Shown here piece after piece: positions 7,194 to 14,604 of a DNA stretch of 18,316 nt. Under the pieces are notes generated by a model. The model saw only the letters and a program-made list of their open reading frames with translations, was not told the DNA's origin and ran no database searches. Each line of letters opens with the position of its first letter. Within the stretch, counting starts at the first letter, position 1. The translations under genes and the position numbers were made by a program. This DNA is from Oscillospiraceae bacterium (lineage in GTDB: Bacteria; Bacillota; Clostridia; UMGS1810), in contig JALEIO010000097.1 of NCBI GenBank assembly GCA_022769845.1, positions 1-18,316 of the forward strand, written 5' to 3'.

Positions 7194-7404
7194 AATTTAT
7201 TTTGGACGGACGAAGGCATCTTTGAATTTAGTGACAAAAAGCTTTACATAGCATAATTTAAATGCTATCAAAAATGTTGTGCGGAAAAATAACTTAATAT
7301 GTTAAAACTTAAAAGGCTTGAACGGTTTGTCATAAGAGAGCAAAATGCGATATTCTTATGCTATAAAGCCTTTGTGTTTTTGCGTGTTTCTAACTTTTTA
7401 ATAC
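7194..7404 (+). ncRNA. Long structured 5' leader of rnj (candidate regulatory RNA, unclassified)
   Basis: The leader between the predicted transcript start and the ribosome-binding site is long and can fold. ATAGCAT (7248-7254) pairs with ATGCTAT (7262-7268) around a 7-nt loop. AAAGGCTT (7312-7319) pairs with AAGCCTTT (7366-7373), enclosing an inner 7-bp stem, CATAAGA (7331-7337) with TCTTATG (7354-7360). A T-rich stretch follows (7371-7389), broken by G. ACGAAGGC (7210-7217) can pair with 7368-7375 instead (one G.U pair), excluding the second arrangement. No open frame of note lies inside. I do not recognise a known riboswitch class. Possible roles are attenuation or feedback by RNase J on its own message, as RNase E does in E. 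coli; this is inference. Confidence 0.45.
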
Positions 7405-7416
7405 GGAGGTATTTGT

Positions 7417-9078
7417 ATGGCAAGAAAATCAAAACTTAAAATTATACCGCTTGGCGGACTTAACGAAATAGGAAAAAATATGACCGCTTTTGAATACGGA
7501 AACGATATTGTTGTGCTGGATTGCGGAATGGCGTTTCCTGATGAAGAAATGCCGGGGATTGACTTTGTAATTCCCGATTTTTCGTATCTTATAAAGCATA
7601 AAGACAAGGTGCGCGCAGTGGTTTTAACTCATGGTCACGAGGACCATATCGGTGCGCTGCCGTTTTTCTTAAACGAAATAAACGTTCCTGTTTACGGTAC
7701 AAACTTGACGCTCGGAATTGTTCAGAATAAATTAAAGGAACACAACCTTTTGTCCAAAACAAAATTAATAAGAATTTCAGCAGGCGACGTTGTAAAAATC
7801 GGATGTTTCACCTTTGAAGCAATACGTTCAAACCACTCAATTGCAGACGCGGTTGCATACGCTATAAAAACCCCTGTCGGCACAATCGTTCATACCGGCG
7901 ACTTTAAAATTGACACAACGCCGATTGAGGGCAGAATGATAGACCTTGCGCGTCTCGGCGAGCTTGGCAACGAGGGCGTTTTGGCGCTTATGAGCGACAG
8001 CACAAACGTTGAGCGCCCGGGATATACAATGTCGGAGAGAACGGTTGGATCATCGCTTGACCACGTTTTTGAATCTACAAAAAAGAGAATTATCATTGCA
8101 ACTTTTGCGTCAAACGTTCACCGTGTTCAGCAAATTATAAATTCTGCCCACAAATTCGGCAGAAAGGTTGCTGTGTCGGGCAGAAGTATGGTAACAATTC
8201 TTGAGGTTGCTATGAATTTGGGATATACAAAAATTCCCGAGGGTGTGCTGATTGATATTGATGATATAAAAAAATACCGTCCGAGCCAGCTTACAATTAT
8301 TACTACCGGCAGTCAGGGCGAGCCTATGAGTGCACTCTACCGTATGGCGTTTTCCGACCACAGAAAGGTAGAAATTACAAAGGATGATTTGGTTGTTGTT
8401 TCGGCAAATCCCATACCCGGCAACGAAAAACTTGTGTCAAATGTTGTAAACGAGCTTTTCAAAAAAGGCGCCGAGGTTATTTACGACAGTTCGGATATGC
8501 ACGTTTCAGGTCACGCGTGCCAGGAGGAACTCAAAATTATAATGGGGCTTACGCGCCCGAAATATTTTATTCCCGTTCACGGAGAATACCGTCATTTGAA
8601 GCTTCACGCCGACCTTGCCAAGCTTATGGGAATTGATAAAAAGAATATTATAATTCTTGACATAGGAAAGGTTTTGGAGTTTGGCGCAAATGAGGCAAAA
8701 ATAAGCGGCACCGTTCCGTCGGGCAAGGTTTTGGTGGACGGACTCGGCGTTGGAGATGTCGGCAATATTGTTTTGCGTGACAGAAAGCATCTTGCGCAGG
8801 ACGGACTTATTGTTGTGGTTGTTACAATTTCGGCAGACAATTTCTCGGTTGTGTCGGGACCTGCCGTTATTTCAAGAGGATTTGTGTATGTCCGCGAGTC
8901 TGAAACTCTTATGGAGGAAATTGAGGACATTGCCTCGCAGTGCATTGAAACTTGTGTCGGCAATAAGGTTCACGACTGGACAACAATTAAAACCAATATG
9001 AAAAACAAAATTTCCGACCATATTTATCATCAAACAAAACGCAAACCTATGATTTTGCCGGTGATTATGGAAGTATAA
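7417..9078 (+). CDS. rnj: Ribonuclease J (metallo-beta-lactamase / beta-CASP family)
   Basis: RNase J is the 5'-3' exo- and endoribonuclease that matures rRNA and turns over mRNA in Firmicutes. The 553-residue length matches RNase J1 of Bacillus. The metallo-beta-lactamase zinc motif HGHEDH lies at residues 72-77, with further ligands H140 (SNHSI) and D162 (HTGDFKID). The beta-CASP part has ALMSDSTNVERPGYTMSE, IIATFASNVHRVQQI, ITTGSQGEPMSALYRMA and SDMHVSGHACQEEL. The PVHGEYRH motif and a C-terminal domain follow, ending near PMILPVIMEV. GGAGGT at 7405-7410 is 6 nt from the ATG. It is a single-gene transcript: its own promoter and long leader lie upstream and a shared terminator downstream. 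J1 and J2 types cannot be told apart without a tree; only one copy is visible here. Confidence 0.96.
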   Translation: MARKSKLKIIPLGGLNEIGKNMTAFEYGNDIVVLDCGMAFPDEEMPGIDFVIPDFSYLIKHKDKVRAVVLTHGHEDHIGALPFFLNEINVPVYGTNLTLGIVQNKLKEHNLLSKTKLIRISAGDVVKIGCFTFEAIRSNHSIADAVAYAIKTPVGTIVHTGDFKIDTTPIEGRMIDLARLGELGNEGVLALMSDSTNVERPGYTMSERTVGSSLDHVFESTKKRIIIATFASNVHRVQQIINSAHKFGRKVAVSGRSMVTILEVAMNLGYTKIPEGVLIDIDDIKKYRPSQLTIITTGSQGEPMSALYRMAFSDHRKVEITKDDLVVVSANPIPGNEKLVSNVVNELFKKGAEVIYDSSDMHVSGHACQEELKIIMGLTRPKYFIPVHGEYRHLKLHADLAKLMGIDKKNIIILDIGKVLEFGANEAKISGTVPSGKVLVDGLGVGDVGNIVLRDRKHLAQDGLIVVVVTISADNFSVVSGPAVISRGFVYVRESETLMEEIEDIASQCIETCVGNKVHDWTTIKTNMKNKISDHIYHQTKRKPMILPVIMEV

Positions 9079-9080
9079 AA

Positions 9081-9116
9081 ATAAAAATCCGAACTTTTTA
9101 AAGTTCGGATTTTTAT
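9081..9116. terminator. Bidirectional terminator between rnj and ispG
   Basis: A perfect inverted repeat pairs 9081-9097 with 9100-9116. The core ATCCGAACTTT/AAAGTTCGGAT is flanked by A5 on the left and T5 on the right, so it works as a hairpin plus T-tract on both strands. The stop codon of ispG (9113-9115) lies inside the minus-strand side of the stem. It serves both converging genes. Confidence 0.93.
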
Positions 9117-10147
9117 ATATTTTCAATTTCCTTTTTAAGCTCCTCAAAAAGTGTATTTTCGTCAACCTTTTTAAATATTTTTCCTTTTTTGAAAATCAGT
9201 CCGCAGCCGTCGCCGCCCGCAATGCCGATATCGGCTTCCTTTGCTTCGCCGGGGCCGTTAACCGCGCAACCCATAACCGCAACGGTAATATTTTTGTTAA
9301 CTGTGCGAAGATACTCGTCAACCTGTTTTGCAAGCGGAATAAGGTTTATATTGCATCGCGCGCAGGTAGGGCAGGAAACAAGAGTGGGGGAGTTATCCAG
9401 CATATCAAGCGATTTTAAAATTTCACGCGCAACGATAACCTCATTTACAGGGTCATCTGTAAGCGACACTCTTATAGTATCACCGATTCCTTGTGACAGA
9501 AGCGTTCCCAATGCAATAGAAGATTTAATCGTCCCCGAAAGGTAGGTTCCTGCCTCTGTGACGCCGAGATGAAGTGGATAATCAAGCGTTTTTGCGGCAA
9601 GGGAATAAACGGCAATAGTATTTTTCACATTGGAGGCTTTGAGCGACACAACAATGTTGTCAAAGTCAAATTTGTTCAAAATTGCAATGTGACGTTTGGC
9701 GCTTTCAATCATTGCTTCGGGAGTAGGAGAGGAGTATTTTTGCAAAATATCCTTTTCCACCGAGCCGCTGTTTACGCCTATTCTTATTGGAATATTCATA
9801 TTCCGTGCCTTGTCGGCAACCTGCTTTATTCGGTCCTCGCTGCCGATGTTTCCGGGATTTATACGGATTTTATCAACGCCGTTTTCCATACATTCAAGCG
9901 CAAGCTTATAGTCAAAATGAATGTCCGCAACCAGCGGAATATGGATTTTCGGCTTGATTTTTGAAATTGCCGCGGCGCTTTCAAAATCCGGAACGGCAAG
10001 GCGTATAATGTCGCATCCTGCGTCCTCGAGCTGCAAAATTTGTTCAATGCACTTTTCATAATTTTTAGTTTTGACATTTGTCATAGACTGTACGGCAACT
10101 CTTTCGCCGCTGCCGATTTTTACATTACCGATTTGTACCTTTTTCAT
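9113..10147 (-). CDS. ispG: 4-hydroxy-3-methylbut-2-en-1-yl diphosphate synthase IspG (GcpE)
   Basis: IspG is a [4Fe-4S] enzyme that converts MEcPP to HMBPP in the non-mevalonate isoprenoid pathway. The 344-residue protein has the TIM-barrel part (GNVKIGSGERVAVQSMTNV, IRLAVPDFESA, PLVADIHFDY, KIRINPGNIG, GVTEAG). The C-terminal iron-sulfur part has C259 and C262 (SCPTC) and C294 (MGCAVNGPGE), with catalytic-type E301. The length fits the short bacterial form. GGAAG at 10155-10159 is 7 nt from the ATG. It lies 20 nt after the dacF-type gene and is probably read from the same transcript. IspG supplies precursors for undecaprenyl phosphate, which fits the wall-related neighbours. Confidence 0.97.
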   Translation of the reverse strand: MKKVQIGNVKIGSGERVAVQSMTNVKTKNYEKCIEQILQLEDAGCDIIRLAVPDFESAAAISKIKPKIHIPLVADIHFDYKLALECMENGVDKIRINPGNIGSEDRIKQVADKARNMNIPIRIGVNSGSVEKDILQKYSSPTPEAMIESAKRHIAILNKFDFDNIVVSLKASNVKNTIAVYSLAAKTLDYPLHLGVTEAGTYLSGTIKSSIALGTLLSQGIGDTIRVSLTDDPVNEVIVAREILKSLDMLDNSPTLVSCPTCARCNINLIPLAKQVDEYLRTVNKNITVAVMGCAVNGPGEAKEADIGIAGGDGCGLIFKKGKIFKKVDENTLFEELKKEIENI

Positions 10148-10167
10148 CTTTTCACTTCCGTAAATTT

Positions 10168-11307
10168 TTATGATTTTATCCAGCTTTCAACCAGTGACAA
10201 ATAAACTGTAAAAAGCTTTTTTCTGCCTATATCTTCTTTGAAAACAAGGTTTACCTCGCTGATTTTCTGACCGTTCGATACTATTTCAACGCTTCCGCCT
10301 TTTGTGTTTTTTGCAATCGGAGCCTCAAATTCTTTTTCAGCGTTTATTTTCGGCAGAACATCTGCTTTTTCGTTTCGTTTGTAAAGATATGTAAAATCGT
10401 TTTCCGCAACAAGCTCGGTTTTGCTTTTCATACCTTTTTTAACGTTTACATTCGCAAGCGGTGCGCCCTTTTCCACAACTTTTTTTACGCCGTATGCGCC
10501 AAAACCGTAATTTAACATATTAGACGCGTCGGCAAATCTCTTTTTTGACGTTTCCGCGCCCATAACAACCGCTATAAGATGCATACCGTCACGTTTTGCC
10601 GTTGCTGAAATACAGTTTTTTGCAATGGAGGTTGAGCCTGTTTTAAGCCCTGTTGCGCCTTTATAAAAACGTATCAGCTTGTTTGTGTTTGAAAGTGTAA
10701 ATTTGCCGTCGCGAAGGCTATCCATCCATATTGTTGTGAACTGAAAAACATCGTCGTGCTTTAAAAGCTCACGCGACATAAGCGCTATATCGTACGCGCT
10801 TATTTTATGACCGTCCGCATCAAGACCGTTGCAGTTGACAAAATTTGTTTCGTTCATTCCAAGCTCTTTTGCACGCTTGTTCATCAAAACCACAAATTCT
10901 TCAACGCTGCCGGCAAGATGCTCTGCCATTGCAACGCAGGCATCGTTGCCCGACGCAACCGCCATACCCTTTAGCATATCACGGACGCTCAACGCCTCGC
11001 CTTCGTCCAAAAATATGGTTGAGCCGCCCATGCTTTTTGCCCGCGCACTTCCTATAACCATATCGTCGTATTTTATTTTTCCCGCATCAAGCGCCTCCAT
11101 TGTAAGAAGAATTGTCATAATTTTTGTAACGCTTGCAGGAGGAAGCATTTCGTGCGCATTTTTTTCAAACAAAATTTTTCCTGTGCTCGCTTCCATTAAA
11201 ATTGCTGCAGGCGCGCTTACTTCAAGCACTGCCGTTTCGCCTGCCGCATATGCCGATGTAAAAATAATCGCCATACATAAAATGCACGATAAAATCCTTT
11301 TTGGCAT
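10168..11307 (-). CDS. dacF: D-alanyl-D-alanine carboxypeptidase (DacF/PBP5 type, low-molecular-weight PBP)
   Basis: This 379-residue secreted serine D,D-carboxypeptidase trims the terminal D-Ala of peptidoglycan stem peptides. It has a signal peptide at residues 1-22 (MPKRILSCILCMAIIFTSAYAA). The three catalytic motifs of the family are present: SVTK at 59-62, SGN at 119-121 and KTG at 222-224. A PBP5_C-like beta domain follows from about residue 275. AAAGGA at 11317-11322 is 9 nt from the ATG at 11307. An in-frame ATG and an upstream TTG lie too close to or before that site, so the shorter start is chosen. DacF in Bacillus is a forespore gene, but no sporulation promoter is clear in the 71-nt gap before it. 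Assignment to DacF rather than DacA or DacB is tentative. Confidence 0.92.
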   Translation of the reverse strand: MPKRILSCILCMAIIFTSAYAAGETAVLEVSAPAAILMEASTGKILFEKNAHEMLPPASVTKIMTILLTMEALDAGKIKYDDMVIGSARAKSMGGSTIFLDEGEALSVRDMLKGMAVASGNDACVAMAEHLAGSVEEFVVLMNKRAKELGMNETNFVNCNGLDADGHKISAYDIALMSRELLKHDDVFQFTTIWMDSLRDGKFTLSNTNKLIRFYKGATGLKTGSTSIAKNCISATAKRDGMHLIAVVMGAETSKKRFADASNMLNYGFGAYGVKKVVEKGAPLANVNVKKGMKSKTELVAENDFTYLYKRNEKADVLPKINAEKEFEAPIAKNTKGGSVEIVSNGQKISEVNLVFKEDIGRKKLFTVYLSLVESWIKS

Positions 11308-11378
11308 AATATTCATTCCTTTCAATAAATATTATGCCTGCTTTGCGTTAACTATGTCTTATTTAAAGTGATTTTGAC

Positions 11379-11825
11379 CTAACGTTTTTCTGCAAAAAAA
11401 TCTTTTAAAAGCTGTGCACATTCATCTGATGAAAACCCGAAATACACCTCGGGAGTATGATTGAACATTCCTTTTTCAAAAAGGTTTAATTTTCCGCCTG
11501 CCGCACCGCAATTTTTATCCTCCGCACCAATATAAATACGGCGCAATTTGGCGTTTATAACCGCGCCCGCGCACATTGGACACGGCTCTAACGTTACATA
11601 TAAATCGCAGTCGGTAAGATATTTGTTTTTAAGATAGCCGCATGCGCGCTCTATTGCAAGAATTTCCGCATGGTGAGTGGCATTATTGTTCTTTTCGGTT
11701 TCATTATGTGCGCTCGATATAATCTCGCCGTTTTTAACAATCACCGCTCCTACGGGAACTTCGCCGATTTCATATGCTTTTTTTGCCATATCCAGCGCAT
11801 AGGGCATAAAATTTTTATATTTCAT
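11379..11825 (-). CDS. tadA: tRNA adenosine(34) deaminase TadA
   Basis: TadA deaminates A34 to inosine in the anticodon of tRNA-Arg(ACG). The 148-residue product has the deaminase zinc motif HAE at residues 52-54, with the general-base glutamate, and PCPMC with C82 and C85 as zinc ligands, followed by AGAVINAKLRRIYIGA. The frame stays open far upstream, but MKYKNFMPYALDMAKKAYE is the family N-terminus. GAGGT next to the upstream stop codon lies about 5 nt from this ATG. It starts 10 nt after the amidohydrolase gene, so the two are very likely translated from one message. TadA is distinguished from cytidine or guanine deaminases by the GEVPVGAVIV and NATHHAEILAI segments. Confidence 0.94.
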   Translation of the reverse strand: MKYKNFMPYALDMAKKAYEIGEVPVGAVIVKNGEIISSAHNETEKNNNATHHAEILAIERACGYLKNKYLTDCDLYVTLEPCPMCAGAVINAKLRRIYIGAEDKNCGAAGGKLNLFEKGMFNHTPEVYFGFSSDECAQLLKDFFAEKR

Positions 11826-11835
11826 TTTTACCTCT

Positions 11836-12612
11836 TTATTTGAAAAGAAGATTATAAGCGTTTGTATAGAATATTTTTTCTTTTGCGTCATCTGACAAAT
11901 CAAGCCTTTGAGTATGCTCAATGGTGGATGTGTGACGCTCAAGCGGATAATCTGTACCGAAAAGAACACGGTTTATATCGTGCTTTTTGATGAGCCGAAC
12001 TATTTCTTTATCGTCAAGTTCACTGAAAGTGCTGGAGGTGTCAATATAAATATTTTTTCCTATAAGATATTCCTCCGACTCCGCCCACTGACTGTAACCG
12101 CCAAGGTGCGCCGCAATAACGGTAAGATGCGGAAACATTTCAACAACCCTTGCAAGCCTTATCGGGTTTGAATAGTCGTTGTTCATATCGCCTACGTGAA
12201 AAAGTATCGGCAGTTTTCCCGAAACGTAATCGTAAACGGGAAACATTTTTTCATCGTCAATGTTAAATTGCTGAAAATCGGGGTGAAGCTTAATTCCTTT
12301 TAGTCCGAGCGAAATAATTCTGTCAATTTCCTTTTCTTTTTCAGGATAATCGGGGTGAATTGAACCAAATCCGATTATATTGCCGCCTATCACAGACGAG
12401 GTAAAATTGTTGACATCCTCAACTTGGTAAACCTTTGTTGCGGTTGAGTTAATAACGAGCTTTTCAACTCCTGCTTCGGCGGCGCTTTTTTTAAGGTCAT
12501 CAAAAGTGCCGGTTCCGTGCATTGTATAGGAATAATAATTTTTAAGGTTATCCACCGCTTTTTGTGCAACTGCATCGGGAAAAACGTGTGCGTGAACATC
12601 TATAACCTTCAT
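11836..12612 (-). CDS. Amidohydrolase family protein (amidohydrolase_2, TIM-barrel metal-dependent hydrolase)
   Basis: This 258-residue metal-dependent hydrolase of the amidohydrolase_2 type has an uncertain substrate. Metal-ligand candidates occur in family order: H7 and H9 (DVHAHVFPD), H110 in GIKLHPDFQ, H139 in LFHVGD, H169 in AAHLGG and D221 in LFGTDYP. The FGSIHPDYPE segment is typical of the family, whose members include decarboxylases and lactonases. AAAGGAG at 12625-12631 lies 12 nt from the ATG, a long spacing. It heads the minus-strand run amidohydrolase-tadA-dacF-ispG and has its own promoter. Nothing in the neighbours points to a substrate. Confidence 0.87.
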   Translation of the reverse strand: MKVIDVHAHVFPDAVAQKAVDNLKNYYSYTMHGTGTFDDLKKSAAEAGVEKLVINSTATKVYQVEDVNNFTSSVIGGNIIGFGSIHPDYPEKEKEIDRIISLGLKGIKLHPDFQQFNIDDEKMFPVYDYVSGKLPILFHVGDMNNDYSNPIRLARVVEMFPHLTVIAAHLGGYSQWAESEEYLIGKNIYIDTSSTFSELDDKEIVRLIKKHDINRVLFGTDYPLERHTSTIEHTQRLDLSDDAKEKIFYTNAYNLLFK

Positions 12613-12641
12613 ATGTATTTCGCTCTCCTTTGTGTATAAAA

Positions 12642-12669
12642 TTGCTATTTTATGCTATATTATTGCTAT
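12642..12669. repeat. Three tandem (T/A)TGCTAT heptamers in the amidohydrolase leader
   Basis: On the plus strand, TTGCTAT (12642-12648), ATGCTAT (12652-12658) and TTGCTAT (12663-12669) start 10 and 11 bp apart, which places them on the same face of the helix. They lie just downstream of the predicted minus-strand transcription start near 12673. The position and helical phasing suit a repressor-type operator, but simple A/T-rich repetition is also possible. Confidence 0.4.
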
Positions 12670-12679
12670 ATTATAAAGT

Positions 12680-12708
12680 ATTTTACCATATGCAAATATA
12701 TTTTGCAA
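12680..12708 (-). promoter_or_regulatory. Sigma-A-type promoter for the amidohydrolase-tadA-dacF-ispG run
   Basis: Read on the minus strand: TTGCAA (12703-12708), a 17-nt spacer, then TAAAAT (12680-12685). The predicted start near 12673 gives a leader of about 60 nt containing the three heptamer repeats. A second, overlapping option (TTGCAT with TAATAT, 16-nt spacer) is weaker. Confidence 0.7.
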
Positions 12709-12730
12709 GAATTTTGTTAAAAAACGTCAT

Positions 12731-12767
12731 AAACCGCCTTGCAGTCTATTTAATTGCAAGACGGTTT
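12731..12767 (-). terminator. Terminator after spoIVA
   Basis: AAACCG and CTTGCA on the left arm pair with TGCAAG and CGGTTT on the right, with one mismatch and an 11-nt loop. Read on the minus strand, it follows the spoIVA stop by about 10 nt, and a run of six T lies a few bases beyond the stem. It separates spoIVA from the next promoter on the same strand. Confidence 0.75.
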
Positions 12768-12777
12768 TGTGCATATG

Positions 12778-14250
12778 TTATAAAATTATACAAATAAGTC
12801 CGCCGCTGCCTTCGTTGACAATGCGCTGTAAGGTTTCCTGAATTTTATACTGCGCGTCAGTCGGCATACGATAAAGCTTGTTGTGCAAGCCTTCGTTGAC
12901 AAGCTCGTGAAGCGATTTGCCGAAAATATTGGATTCCCAAATTTTTGTAGGCGATTCGTCAAATTCGTTCAAGAGATATTTTACAAGCTCCTCCGACTGC
13001 TTTTCTGTTCCGACCAAAGGACTTACTTCTGTTTCCACATCAACTCGTATCATATGCAAAGATGGTGCGGAGGCTTTAAGGCGGACGCCGAACTTATTGC
13101 CTTGTTTTACTATTTCGGGCTCTTCCAGCGTCAATTCCTCAATTCCGGGTGAAACAATGCCGTAGCCTTTTTCATTTACTTCGTTCAACGCATATGCGAT
13201 TTTATCGTATTTCTTTTTTGTATCCGAAAGTGTGCCGATAAGCTCTACAAGCGCCTCTCTGCCCGAAATTTCCATTCCTGTTTTTTCGCCTAAAATTCTG
13301 TAAAACAAATTGTCGCCCATAGTTGCGCTTATTGTTACGCTGCCTGTATTTAATGCCATACCGTCTATTTTTGCGCTGTTTATGTTTTCATAATCGTTCA
13401 GACGCTCGCTTAATTTTTTTACATCGCTTATTTTGTTTATATCGCCGATAGAATTTAAAACGCAGGCGCAAACATCCTTTTTAAGCCAGTGTTCGTCTTC
13501 AAGTGCGTCAATCCAGTCGGGAAGATTTACCGAAATTTCGGTAAGCGGAAATTCAAACAGAATATTTTCCATTATGCTGTTTATATCCTCCTTTGTAAGC
13601 TCGGCGCAGTTTACGCACACTGCCGGAACATTATATTTCTCCTCGATTTCATTTTTCACACGCCTTGCCCCGTCGCCGCCGGGATTAACACTGTTTACCA
13701 CAACCACAAACGGTTTGTTTATCGCTTTTAATTCCTTTGCGACTCTCTCTTCGGCGTTTATGTAGTCGGGACGGTCAATATCGGTTATGGTGCCGTCAGT
13801 GGTAACAAGAATACCAATTGTGGAATGTTCGTTGATAACCTTTTTTGTGCCTATTTCAGCTGCCTTTGCAAACGGCATTTCCTCGTCAGACCACGGAGTT
13901 TTCACCATTCGGGGCATATCCTCGTCAAAATGACCGGTTGCGCTGTCAACAATATATCCCACGCAGTCTATAAGGCGAACGTTGAATGCTGCGTTGTCGG
14001 CAAGCGAAATTTTTACAGCCTCGTTCGGCACAAACTTTGGCTCGGTTGTCATAATCATTTTGCCTGCTCCGCTTTGGGGAAGCTCGTCTTTTGCACGTTC
14101 TCTTTTGTAAGCGTCGTTTATATTGGGAATAACCAAAAGATCCATAAATCTTTTTATAAACGTTGATTTTCCCGTGCGCACAGGGCCTACGACGCCGATG
14201 TAAATGTCACCGCCGCATCGAGTGCTTATATCATTGTAAATACTGTCCAT
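12778..14250 (-). CDS. spoIVA: Stage IV sporulation protein A (SpoIVA), spore coat morphogenetic ATPase
   Basis: SpoIVA polymerises in an ATP-dependent way on the mother-cell face of the forespore membrane and forms the base layer of the spore coat. The 490-residue product is collinear with the Bacillus protein. The N-terminal DISTRCGGDIYIGVVG leads into the Walker A motif GPVRTGKST at residues 22-30. Then come DELPQSGAGKMIMTTEPKF, VGYIVDSATGHFDEDMPRMV and STIGILVTTDGTITDIDR. The C-terminus is GGLICIIL, the region that interacts with SpoVM and membranes. AGGAGG at 14259-14264 is 8 nt from ATG at 14250. An in-frame ATG 18 nt further upstream precedes that site and is rejected as the start. It is flanked by its own promoter and terminator. 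Its presence makes endospore formation likely. Confidence 0.98.
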   Translation of the reverse strand: MDSIYNDISTRCGGDIYIGVVGPVRTGKSTFIKRFMDLLVIPNINDAYKRERAKDELPQSGAGKMIMTTEPKFVPNEAVKISLADNAAFNVRLIDCVGYIVDSATGHFDEDMPRMVKTPWSDEEMPFAKAAEIGTKKVINEHSTIGILVTTDGTITDIDRPDYINAEERVAKELKAINKPFVVVVNSVNPGGDGARRVKNEIEEKYNVPAVCVNCAELTKEDINSIMENILFEFPLTEISVNLPDWIDALEDEHWLKKDVCACVLNSIGDINKISDVKKLSERLNDYENINSAKIDGMALNTGSVTISATMGDNLFYRILGEKTGMEISGREALVELIGTLSDTKKKYDKIAYALNEVNEKGYGIVSPGIEELTLEEPEIVKQGNKFGVRLKASAPSLHMIRVDVETEVSPLVGTEKQSEELVKYLLNEFDESPTKIWESNIFGKSLHELVNEGLHNKLYRMPTDAQYKIQETLQRIVNEGSGGLICIIL

Positions 14251-14283
14251 TTTCTTTTCCTCCTGCATATGTTTGATGGTAAA

Positions 14284-14312
14284 TGTATATGTGGATTAGC
14301 TTAAAGTTATTC
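14284..14312 (-). promoter_or_regulatory. Possible sigma-E (mother-cell) promoter for spoIVA
   Basis: Read on the minus strand: GAATAAC (14306-14312), a 14-nt spacer, then CATATACA (14284-14291). These resemble the sigma-E pattern (GNATATT, about 14 nt, CATACANT) with mismatches. spoIVA is known to be sigma-E dependent in Bacillus. The box is at a sensible distance, with a leader of about 25-30 nt. Confidence 0.4.
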
Positions 14313-14328
14313 ATAATTTGTTTTTGTG

Positions 14329-14357
14329 TTGTAATTTTTAAAAAAGTGTGATAAAAT
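14329..14357 (+). promoter_or_regulatory. Extended -10 promoter for the small cysteine-rich gene and ABC-F gene
   Basis: TTGTAA (14329-14334), a 17-nt spacer, then TAAAAT (14352-14357), preceded by TG at 14349-14350 (extended -10). The predicted start near 14364 gives a leader of about 25 nt. It lies back to back with the spoIVA promoter region. Confidence 0.7.
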
Positions 14358-14388
14358 GTATATTGAATAAGTTTAAGGAATGATGAAA

Positions 14389-14601
14389 ATGATTTTTAAA
14401 GGCGTGGACAATCCGAAATGCTTTTACTGTGAATATGCGTCGCACATTGAAAATTCAGATAATGTTATGTGCTCAAAAAAAGGTGAGGTAAAAAAGGATT
14501 ATCTTTGCAGAAAATATAAATTTGATATTTTCAAGTGTAATTTCAAACGAAAAAAAACGGTTATACTCGAAAAGTTTGACAGAAAGGACTTTGAGCTTTA
14601 A
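14389..14601 (+). CDS. Small cysteine-rich protein, uncharacterised (putative metal-binding)
   Basis: This 70-residue cytosolic protein has no recognised function. Five cysteines are arranged like a small zinc-binding or redox motif: CFYC near residues 11-14, CSKKG near 28, CRKYKFD near 40 and C near 50. Basic residues are abundant in the second half (KCNFKRKK). There is no signal peptide or membrane segment. Three in-frame ATGs lie together. AAGGA at 14375-14379 gives 9 nt to the third (14389) but 0-3 nt to the others, so 14389 is chosen. It has its own promoter and lies 3 nt before the ABC-F gene, so the two are very likely co-expressed. I recall similar short Cys-rich proteins (CxxC ... 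CxKKG ... CRKFKYDP) in Clostridia, but I cannot name a family. Confidence 0.75.
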   Translation: MIFKGVDNPKCFYCEYASHIENSDNVMCSKKGEVKKDYLCRKYKFDIFKCNFKRKKTVILEKFDRKDFEL

Positions 14602-14604
14602 AAA

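Noticed and set aside
10829..11371. Antisense open frame (180 codons) opposite the D,D-carboxypeptidase gene
   Set aside because: The minus strand has all three penicillin-binding motifs and a signal peptide, and the plus frame has no recognisable domain.
11826..11969. N-terminal extension of tadA overlapping the amidohydrolase gene
   Set aside because: Not similar to TadA, and a good ribosome-binding site sits just before ATG 11825.
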